64,000 bases of DNA. Origin: SLHU01 sp009929975 (GTDB lineage Bacteria > Bacillota > Clostridia > Saccharofermentanales > UBA5734). Under the pieces are notes generated by a model. That model was not told the origin of the DNA and ran no database searches. It saw only the letters and a program-made list of their open reading frames with translations. Where the stretch lies: contig JAXGZQ010000001.1 of assembly GCA_040776905.1 (NCBI GenBank), positions 1-64,000 of the forward strand. Direction: 5' to 3'. Positions 57,879 through 64,000 of the stretch are shown piece by piece. Numbering within the stretch: position 1 is the first letter of the stretch; each line of letters starts with the position of its first letter. Both the position numbers and the translations under genes were made by a program.

Positions 57879-58694
57879 TCAGAAAAAGAAATTCGTGACT
57901 TGCTGGTCGACGATGACCAGGCTGCCGAGCACAAATACATAAATCGCGCAGGCCAGCAGTCCGCGCCGGTTGAGACGGCGCAGCATCCATTCCATCGCCA
58001 GCCAACCGGCCACACCGGCCGCCAGCACGCCGAACAGCAGATTGCCGAGTCCCAGCGCTTCAATCGCCGCGCCGTCGCCGCTGATCATGTCCTTGAGGTC
58101 AAGAACAAAACCGCCGGCGATGGCCGGAATCGACATTAAAAAGGAAAAGCGGATCGCTTTTTTGCGGTTGACCCGGCTGAGCAGCAGCGCGGTCAGGGTC
58201 GATCCGGACCGGGACACACCCGGCAGGATGGCAATGGCCTGTCCGATGCCGGCGATCAGGGCCTGCTTCCAGCCGATCTCGCGCTCACCCGCGGCCGGTA
58301 CCTCATCGAGGTCACGCTCGCGGCGCACCAGCAGGATGGTCATGAGAAAGATGCCGGTGATCAAAAACGATACGCCGAGAAAACGGCCACCGAACAGGTC
58401 GTCGAGCCAGTCGCCGAGCAGCAGCGCGACCACAACCGCCGGGATGGTCGCGATGATGATCTGCCAGGTCTTCGGACCGAAGATATCACGCAGAATCGCC
58501 AGGATCTCGCGCCGCATCACGACAAAGACCGCGATCAGGGTGCCCATATGCAGCCAGGTGCTCAGGGTGTACATCACCTCGGGATCGGTGCCAAACAGCC
58601 GCCCGAGCAGCGTGATATGGCCTGAGCTGCTGACCGGCAAAAATTCCGTCAAACCCTGGATCAGGCCGTAGATGATGGCTTCAATCAGATTCAT
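57879..58694 (-). CDS. uppP: Undecaprenyl-diphosphatase
   Basis: A 271-residue polytopic membrane protein of the BacA/UppP family, which recycles undecaprenyl pyrophosphate for cell-wall synthesis. Signatures are AIIYGLIQGLTEFLPVSSSGHITLL near the N-terminus and the catalytic region QAIAILPGVSRSGSTLTALLLSRVNRKKAIRFSFLMSIPAI. About seven hydrophobic segments are seen. It ends 23 nt before tsaD and may share its transcript. Confidence 0.96.
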   Translation of the reverse strand: MNLIEAIIYGLIQGLTEFLPVSSSGHITLLGRLFGTDPEVMYTLSTWLHMGTLIAVFVVMRREILAILRDIFGPKTWQIIIATIPAVVVALLLGDWLDDLFGGRFLGVSFLITGIFLMTILLVRRERDLDEVPAAGEREIGWKQALIAGIGQAIAILPGVSRSGSTLTALLLSRVNRKKAIRFSFLMSIPAIAGGFVLDLKDMISGDGAAIEALGLGNLLFGVLAAGVAGWLAMEWMLRRLNRRGLLACAIYVFVLGSLVIVDQQVTNFFF

Positions 58695-58715
58695 GTGTTC
58701 CTCCAGCGCGTCAAG

Positions 58716-58765
58716 TTGACATACGGTGTAATTTTATCATAATTCCGGCGGGGCCGTGATATAAT
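58716..58765 (+). promoter_or_regulatory. Promoter(s) for the alpha/beta hydrolase-like gene
   Basis: TTGACA (58716-58721), 16-nt spacer, CATAAT (58738-58743). A second -10-like TATAAT (58760-58765) with TGA in front lies 20 nt further on. They are 60-110 nt upstream of the GTG at 58827 in the gap divergent from uppP. Confidence 0.5.
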
Positions 58766-58826
58766 CTTAATGCCCGATTGAAAATCATCTGTGTCGGGAC
58801 AGAAAACAGCGCAAAGGAGTTCTCTC

Positions 58827-59858
58827 GTGACAGCCAGAAGCATTCAGCGGGTTCCCGGTCTCAAGAAAAAACGCCATGGTTTGCTGCGAGTCGCGGCGCT
58901 TCTTTCGATCCTGGCCCTGCTGACGCTGGCGATCGGCATTGTCTCGTTTACGACAGCCGACGCGATGATGCGGCAAAAACCCCAGCCGCTGCCGTCGATC
59001 AGCAGCAATATCATGCCGGTGTGGCAGGCGGCGAACTTCCCTTCCTTCAATGAACAGACCACATTAAGCGGCGCGCTCTTCCTCGCGCAGGGGCCGGCGG
59101 TCAGCACGATCATCCTGGTGCATGACCAGGACAGCAACCGCTTTGTCTTCGGTCTGGACAGCCCAAAGCTGTTCGAGACCCTGACCCGGCTCGGTTTCAA
59201 TGTGCTGGCCTTCGACCTGCGCAATGCCGGCCGCTCGGAAGGTGAAATGTCCGGCTTCGGCTATGCGGAATGGGAGGATGTCCTCGCGGCGATCCGCTAT
59301 GTCCACCGTGTCTCGAGCACCCGCGATGTCCTGCTCTATGGCATCGGCACCGGGGTCTCGGCCTCGTTGATCGCTTTAAGCCAGCTGCCCCTGCCCGATC
59401 AGCCGCGCGATGATCTGCCGCTGCTTTTGCGTGAACTTCCCTTCGACCGCAGCTATGTGCGCGGTCTGCTGCTCGATACACCGGCCGTCTCCCCGGACAG
59501 CTATATCCGGGCCGCGGTGCGTGATCAGGGCGGTTTCGCCGCCGATTGGCTGCAGTATACCGTGCCGTCCGCCGTCCGCCTGTCCGCCGGCGATGTCGGG
59601 ACGACCAGCCTGGTCTCGCAGCTGTCACGTTTGACCCTGCCGGTCTTCATCGCCTACAGTACGAACGACAGCCGAATCCCCCTGGGCGATATTGAACCGC
59701 TGATCAACGAGCGCCTGCGCCTGCATCCGGAAACCACAGTGGTCTTCACAAGTGAAACAGCCGGCCGTTCAGCCAGCTTCTCGCTCGATCAGGCCGCCTA
59801 TCTGGAAGCGCTCGACCGTTATTTCAGACGATATTTTCCACAGAAAGCAACTGAATAA
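58827..59858 (+). CDS. Alpha/beta-hydrolase-fold protein with altered active site
   Basis: A 343-residue protein with one N-terminal transmembrane helix (RVAALLSILALLTLAIGIVSFTT) and an extracytoplasmic alpha/beta-hydrolase domain (STIILVHDQDSNRFVFGL, LTRLGFNVLAFDLRNAGRSEGEMSGFGYAEWEDVLAAIRYV). The nucleophile elbow, usually GxSxG, reads YGIGTGVSA, so the serine is absent. The expected acid survives (YSTNDSRIPLG), but the final catalytic histidine is not visible (TSETAGRSASF). It may be a non-catalytic relative. The start is GTG at 58827 after AAAGGAGTTCTCTC. Confidence 0.75.
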   Translation: MTARSIQRVPGLKKKRHGLLRVAALLSILALLTLAIGIVSFTTADAMMRQKPQPLPSISSNIMPVWQAANFPSFNEQTTLSGALFLAQGPAVSTIILVHDQDSNRFVFGLDSPKLFETLTRLGFNVLAFDLRNAGRSEGEMSGFGYAEWEDVLAAIRYVHRVSSTRDVLLYGIGTGVSASLIALSQLPLPDQPRDDLPLLLRELPFDRSYVRGLLLDTPAVSPDSYIRAAVRDQGGFAADWLQYTVPSAVRLSAGDVGTTSLVSQLSRLTLPVFIAYSTNDSRIPLGDIEPLINERLRLHPETTVVFTSETAGRSASFSLDQAAYLEALDRYFRRYFPQKATE

Positions 59859-59867
59859 ACGAAGCCG

Positions 59868-61112
59868 TCAGCTGAGCAGATCCTTTTCCGGATGCAGATA
59901 GCCATTGATGAAGTCTCTGGCATAAAGCAGATTGACGGAGTCCAGCTGCAGGCAGACGATATGCCCGGCATTGCCGGAGAGGATGATCTCGCGTGCGGTC
60001 GGCGCGGGCTTTTTCAGCTGGGTCAGAGACGGCCGCTCGCGGTCATTCGAACGGAGCAGGTCCAACGTATTGCGATCGTAATAGTAGACCTGGCTGTCCA
60101 GATCATTGTCATCAACCAGATAAAAACGATCGAAGGTCAGGATCTGGGTCTGCTCATTCCAGGTCGAAAGTTCCTTCAAATCGGCCAGCATGGGCTGATA
60201 GAACAGTTTCTTGCGGCTGGAAAAGCTGATATGGCGGGTCAGTCGGTCCTGCATTTCCCATTGGCGGAAGCGGTCGACCACCTCGGAGGAGAGCATGTCC
60301 CAGATGCGCGCGTCGGAGCTGCCGCTGAGCAGTTCAGCCAATTTCTGCTGGCTGCGCGGCCGCGGCGGGCCGAACTGTTTGAGCAGGGCCGTGTTCAGAT
60401 CCTGCCAGGCGGCATCCAACCGGTCCAGCGATAGATAGCGGGTCAGCAGGGCCTTGCGGCTGTCACGCGCGCACAGGCGCAAGGTATAGAGGAACAGGTC
60501 CGCATCGCGCTGATAAAGGCGGTCGGACCCGGATGTGAAACAGGTTTCGAGAAAATGGACGGCGAAGGGGCTGTCCGGCAGAATCATCAGACGGACCATC
60601 GCTTCATCGAGCGGTTCGTGCTCAAGTTCTTTGAGATAGTCGTCCGCCAGGCGGCGGGGCAGTGTCTCATCGAGCAGCGGCCACTCGGCGGCGGCACGGA
60701 TCGCCTGCATCTGCGGCATCGTGATGCCGCGGTCGGTCAGCTCACGGACCGTGGTCTGCAGCGCGCGGCTCATCCGGTCATTGAAAAAATGGTATTGATA
60801 GAACGACCAGGCCACTTCCGCCAGTGATGGGGTCACGCGTTGGCGCAGGATGGCCAGCAGGCGCAGCACGGTCTGTTCACCGGTGGCGGCAGACATGACC
60901 AGCAGCGCGCCAAACAGGTCATTGAGCCGGCGGCGTGGCAGCAGGGTCGCCAGATCGGCGACGGCCGCGTCGTCACGGCAGTTTTGCACTTCATCCAGGA
61001 GCTGATAGGCGGCCGCTTCATCAAATTGCGCGGAGAGTTCATCCGGAAAGGCGACTTGCCGGCTGATCTGCTGTCTGATCTGATGCAATCTGGTATCAGA
61101 TAACTGAAGCAA
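59868..61112 (-). CDS. Helical protein resembling the EH-signature domain (ZorC-like)
   Basis: A 414-residue, mostly helical, Arg/Leu-rich protein (MLQLSDTRLHQIRQQISRQVAFPDELSAQFDEAAAYQLLDEVQNC...). Its C-terminal ~200 residues (LLTRYLSLDRLDAAWQDLNTALLKQFGPPRPRS...WDMLSSEVVDRFRQWEMQDRLTRHI...RKKLFYQPML) have the order of an FG.P...W..L...RF..W...R...F pattern reminiscent of the EH-signature domain found in ZorC. The similarity is by eye and weak. It starts 11 nt after the stop of the ZorA-like gene, so the two should be co-transcribed. If the match is wrong, the protein is unrecognised. Confidence 0.45.
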   Translation of the reverse strand: MLQLSDTRLHQIRQQISRQVAFPDELSAQFDEAAAYQLLDEVQNCRDDAAVADLATLLPRRRLNDLFGALLVMSAATGEQTVLRLLAILRQRVTPSLAEVAWSFYQYHFFNDRMSRALQTTVRELTDRGITMPQMQAIRAAAEWPLLDETLPRRLADDYLKELEHEPLDEAMVRLMILPDSPFAVHFLETCFTSGSDRLYQRDADLFLYTLRLCARDSRKALLTRYLSLDRLDAAWQDLNTALLKQFGPPRPRSQQKLAELLSGSSDARIWDMLSSEVVDRFRQWEMQDRLTRHISFSSRKKLFYQPMLADLKELSTWNEQTQILTFDRFYLVDDNDLDSQVYYYDRNTLDLLRSNDRERPSLTQLKKPAPTAREIILSGNAGHIVCLQLDSVNLLYARDFINGYLHPEKDLLS

Positions 61113-61123
61113 AGCGGTCTCCT

Positions 61124-63736
61124 TTACTTTTGAATGTGTCGGATCGCCTCGGGTAGTGATTCAACGGCGTCGCCAAGCTCAGTGGCGACTCTGGCCAGAC
61201 GTTTGACAACCTCAGTCACTTCTTTGTCAAACTGGGATAGTACTGATGATAACTCGCCACGGATACCACTGTCAAATTCAGAAACGGACTGGCCGAGTGT
61301 GCTGCTCAGTTCCTCAATCTCCATGTTGATCTGCTGGGCGAACAGGCTCATGCTGCGCGCCTCATCGCCCATCGTCTCGCTCAGGCTGCGCAGATTGCCG
61401 CCGAGCGTCTCATTTTGCTCATTGACAACGCCGGTCACCTGCTGCATCAGCTGCTCGGTCATATTGCCGAAGCCGATCATCAGCTGGTCGATCCGGGTTG
61501 CCAGCTCATTGGACAGATGCTCGATCTGCTCACGTACGGCCTCGAGATGCTTTTGATTCGTTTCATAGATTTCATTGGACTGGCTCTGCATCAGCTGGGT
61601 CTGCTCCGCCGAACCGGCCATGATCGACTGCAGCGTGTCGGACAGCAGCGACATGTCGCCGCTCATCCGCTCGATTGACTGACTGAGGCCGCTCTGGCTG
61701 CCGGCATAGATCTGGCTCATCGTCTCGGCCGCTTCACTCATCGTGCCGGAGGACTGGCGCAGGGCCGTCAGATCGGTATTGAGGCCCTGATGAGTCTCCT
61801 TGAGCTGCTGGTAGAGATCGCGGATCGTTTCCTGCAGCGCGCTGGACTGTTCATGCTGGCTGTGCAGGGTCTCACGTACCGATTCGGCATAGCTCTGGGC
61901 CGCGACGAGAATCTCGGCGGACTGCTGCAGCCGGGTTGAGACCGGATCGAGCTGGTCGGACAACGTCTGAGAGACTTCACCGGCAAACCGTTCGGCCAGC
62001 TGGTCGAGCGCGGTCTGCTGCCGCTCAGCCATGGTCTTGAAGACGTCCTCCTGGTGCTGGCGGAAGGCGTCGACGGACGCGCTCTGGCGCTGATCGATCG
62101 CCGCGATCGCTTCGCTCTGATGCTGGTCGATCCGTCCGATCAGGGCTTCCTGCCGCTCGCTCAAGGTTTCCAGGCCCTGCCGCTGCAGTTCAGCTGACTT
62201 GCTGTAAGCCTCGCTCTGCTGGCGGCTGAGATCGTCCAGCGCGCTCCCCTGCTGGCTGAGCAGGGTTTGTGTCACCTGATCCTGTTGGTTAAGCAGATTT
62301 TGCGTGACCTGCTCCTGATGGCTGACCAGGGTCTGTTCAACCTGTGCCTGCTGGCTGAGCAGGGTTCGTGTAATCTGTTCCTGATGATCGCGGATCGCCT
62401 GCCAGACTTCGTCCTGGGTATTCGCCAGACGGCCGGTCAGGAGTTCGAGCTGCTGGCTGATCTGACCCATCGCCAGTTCATGGCGCTGGTTGAGCGCTGC
62501 AGCCTGAGTTTCATCGGTCTGGCGGATCTGGCTGATCAGCTGCTCCTGCCCTTCCGTCAGACCGGTCAATGTTCCACTCAGCTGATCCTGCAGGACCTGC
62601 CAGACCTGCTGGCTGTCCGTCTTGATCTGCCCGATGATCTGCTGCTGCTGATTGACCAGTTCTTTCAGCTGTTCCGTCTGGGTCTGAGTGAGGGTGCCAA
62701 GCAGTTGTTCCTGGGTCTGGCTGATCGTCTGACTCAGTTGATGGATGGTCTGGCTCATCTGGTCGAGATACGCCGTTTGATGCGCTTCCAGACTGGTCGA
62801 CAGATCCTGGTAGCGCTGCAGCCAGAGATCGGCCTGCTGGTTCTGGCGCGATTCGAGATCAGTACAGAGACGACCGAGCATCAGCTCACTGTCCTTGAGC
62901 CGGTTCTCGATTTCGCGGGCGAGCAAACTGAGCGCGTCGCTGCTTTTCATGATGCTCGGTGCGATATTGGCCGACATGACATATTTAACGGCATTGGAGA
63001 TCGATTCGGTCAACTGGCCGGAGGCGAGCCGCCGCACCTGATCAGTCATGTCTTTCGCGGCGTCAGCCATGCGCAGGTCATAGTCCTTAATCTCATGCAA
63101 CAGCATCGCCGTTTCCGCTGCCTGGTTGAAAACCGGCAGATGGCGTTCCAGAGTGATCATGGTCTGCTGCCATTGTTCACGCAGCTGATAGAGCCAGATT
63201 TCACGCATCTGGCGGATCCAGAGAAACAGCAGCGCGCAGACGAGAATCGGCGTAAAGGCGATCAGGCGAAGGCCGATCAGGTTAAAAGAGTCGCCGTAGA
63301 GTGCGAGTCCGGTTGACCAGGTCAACGTGGTGACGGCAATGCCACCGAGCAAAACCGCCGACTGGATCGGCTGATCAAAAAGCTGGCGCAGCTTCTGCGG
63401 CCAGACCTTTTCAAAAGGCAAACGGCTGGTCGGATCGGGAATCCAGACATCGCGGTACATCGCGGTGCTGTCCGCCTTCACCCGTTCGAAGGCTGCGACG
63501 AACTCCGGGTTCATCCGTTTGCGGACCTGTTCATTGATCGGCGGCAGATGACTGATCTGACAGCCGTGCAGGGTGGTCAACTGGTCATTAAAATGGTGGA
63601 CCTGTGTAAGATAGCTGCGGATCCGGGCACGCATGAGAAAAAAGTAGACAAGCGTCAACGCCAGCAGACCAGCTGTGGTGACCAGCACCAGCACCATCCA
63701 AATGACATCAACCTGACTGAATAAGTCCTGCCACAT
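61124..63736 (-). CDS. ZorA/MotA-like membrane protein with long hendecad coiled-coil tail
   Basis: An 870-residue membrane protein. One transmembrane helix is at about 12-36 (IWMVLVLVTTAGLLALTLVYFFLM), and two more are at about 142-165 and 172-197 (AVLLGGIAVTTLTWSTGLALYG; LIAFTPILVCALLFLWI). From about residue 305 the sequence runs in an 11-residue register for about 30 repeats, for example HQEQITRTLLS, QQAQVEQTLVS, HQEQVTQNLLN, QQDQVTQTLLS. Such hendecads form right-handed coiled coils. Three helices followed by a long cytosolic tail is the ZorA topology, but a ZorB/MotB partner is not visible. A function in membrane sensing is inferred only. Confidence 0.6.
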   Translation of the reverse strand: MWQDLFSQVDVIWMVLVLVTTAGLLALTLVYFFLMRARIRSYLTQVHHFNDQLTTLHGCQISHLPPINEQVRKRMNPEFVAAFERVKADSTAMYRDVWIPDPTSRLPFEKVWPQKLRQLFDQPIQSAVLLGGIAVTTLTWSTGLALYGDSFNLIGLRLIAFTPILVCALLFLWIRQMREIWLYQLREQWQQTMITLERHLPVFNQAAETAMLLHEIKDYDLRMADAAKDMTDQVRRLASGQLTESISNAVKYVMSANIAPSIMKSSDALSLLAREIENRLKDSELMLGRLCTDLESRQNQQADLWLQRYQDLSTSLEAHQTAYLDQMSQTIHQLSQTISQTQEQLLGTLTQTQTEQLKELVNQQQQIIGQIKTDSQQVWQVLQDQLSGTLTGLTEGQEQLISQIRQTDETQAAALNQRHELAMGQISQQLELLTGRLANTQDEVWQAIRDHQEQITRTLLSQQAQVEQTLVSHQEQVTQNLLNQQDQVTQTLLSQQGSALDDLSRQQSEAYSKSAELQRQGLETLSERQEALIGRIDQHQSEAIAAIDQRQSASVDAFRQHQEDVFKTMAERQQTALDQLAERFAGEVSQTLSDQLDPVSTRLQQSAEILVAAQSYAESVRETLHSQHEQSSALQETIRDLYQQLKETHQGLNTDLTALRQSSGTMSEAAETMSQIYAGSQSGLSQSIERMSGDMSLLSDTLQSIMAGSAEQTQLMQSQSNEIYETNQKHLEAVREQIEHLSNELATRIDQLMIGFGNMTEQLMQQVTGVVNEQNETLGGNLRSLSETMGDEARSMSLFAQQINMEIEELSSTLGQSVSEFDSGIRGELSSVLSQFDKEVTEVVKRLARVATELGDAVESLPEAIRHIQK

Positions 63737-63947
63737 ACGGTCCCAAACCTCCCCGTCCGACTGCTGATTCCATCTTTTTTTCTAATAGTAACAGAATACG
63801 CAATTCACCCTGATAAATCAAACGTGATCTGAATAAGCAAACGACAGAAGTCCGCTCGTCTGTAACGCTGTGATGACAGTCGTAAGACAACACATGTCAG
63901 AATGATAAAAAATTACAATTATCTGTGGCACAACTTGTCAATATCGC

Positions 63948-64000
63948 TTGTCATCGCCGTTTCATCTGCTATAATGTGCCTATAGGTGGTTCTATTGATG
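63948..64000 (+). promoter_or_regulatory. Promoter and start of a further rightward gene
   Basis: TTGTCA (63948-63953), 16-nt spacer, TATAAT (63970-63975) preceded by TGC. AGGTGG and an ATG at 63998-64000 follow, so a plus-strand gene probably begins at the window edge. It is divergent from the ZorA-like gene, whose own 260-bp upstream gap holds nothing else I recognise. Confidence 0.6.

Noticed and set aside
62267..63316. A 349-codon plus-strand open frame opposite the ZorA-like gene
   Set aside because: It is antisense to the coiled-coil repeats and owes its openness to the codon bias of the real gene. No start signal is seen.
59868..63736. A full Zorya system
   Set aside because: No ZorB (MotB/OmpA-like) and no ZorD or ZorE are encoded in the window. 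Only a ZorA-like topology and a weak ZorC-like pattern are seen.
1..64000. CRISPR arrays, rRNA and tRNA genes
   Set aside because: I saw no regularly spaced repeat arrays, no rRNA segments and no cloverleaf-forming tRNA apart from the tRNA-like part of ssrA.

Overview
The window joins a temperate-phage genome (about 1-48.6 kb) to a stretch of bacterial chromosome (about 48.7-64 kb). The host looks like a member of the Bacillota, most likely class Clostridia. Shine-Dalgarno sites are strong GGAGG types, terminators are intrinsic hairpins with T-tracts, and the chromosomal genes (LCP envelope protein, YerB-type DUF3048 lipoprotein, uppP, tsaD, smpB, ssrA) fit that group. The chromosomal part is visibly more G+C-rich than the phage part. 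I cannot name the genus.

Phage region, read right to left because almost all of it is on the minus strand. A repressor/ImmA-type protease pair (36.8-37.9 kb) with palindromic operators faces an early region: small zinc-ribbon and basic proteins, a sigma-like factor behind a strongly structured leader, RecB/Cas4-like DUF2800, DUF2815, a family-A DNA polymerase, a VirE-type primase/helicase, a probable iteron origin (27.55-27.77 kb), VRR-NUC nuclease and SNF2 helicase. Next come a late sigma-like regulator, HNH nuclease, small terminase, SAM synthetase and a ParB-methyltransferase fusion. Then follow large terminase, portal, ClpP-like prohead protease, HK97 capsid, connectors, major tail protein, a tail chaperone with a -1 frameshift, tape measure, Dit, Gp37-like tail protein, an FN3-rich fibre, holin and amidase. 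The left end carries two tandem serine recombinases. The layout is that of a siphovirus prophage.

Between the repressor and the chromosome lies accessory cargo. A leftward operon encodes a P-loop kinase-like protein, a GNAT-PUA-like fusion and an ASCH protein. A divergent rightward operon encodes a small Xre regulator, a RapA/SNF2-type helicase, a type III-like DNA methyltransferase, a Res-type helicase-nuclease and an Abi protein with a HEPN-like motif. The rightward set looks like a restriction/abortive-infection island. It ends about 270 bp from the 3' end of ssrA, whose terminator is intact, so the prophage border probably lies at 48.54-48.69 kb.

Chromosome region: ssrA (minus), a small conserved protein, a cysteine-hydrolase-fold protein that lacks its cysteine, a PP2C phosphatase, an LCP protein, a small membrane protein and a TIM-barrel-like protein. 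These are followed by the rightward YdcF and YerB genes, then smpB, a cluster of DnaA-box-like sites, tsaD and uppP. The window closes with a degenerate alpha/beta hydrolase, an EH-signature-like protein and a ZorA-like membrane protein whose tail is built of about 30 consecutive 11-residue repeats. A promoter and start codon for a further rightward gene sit in the last 60 bases.
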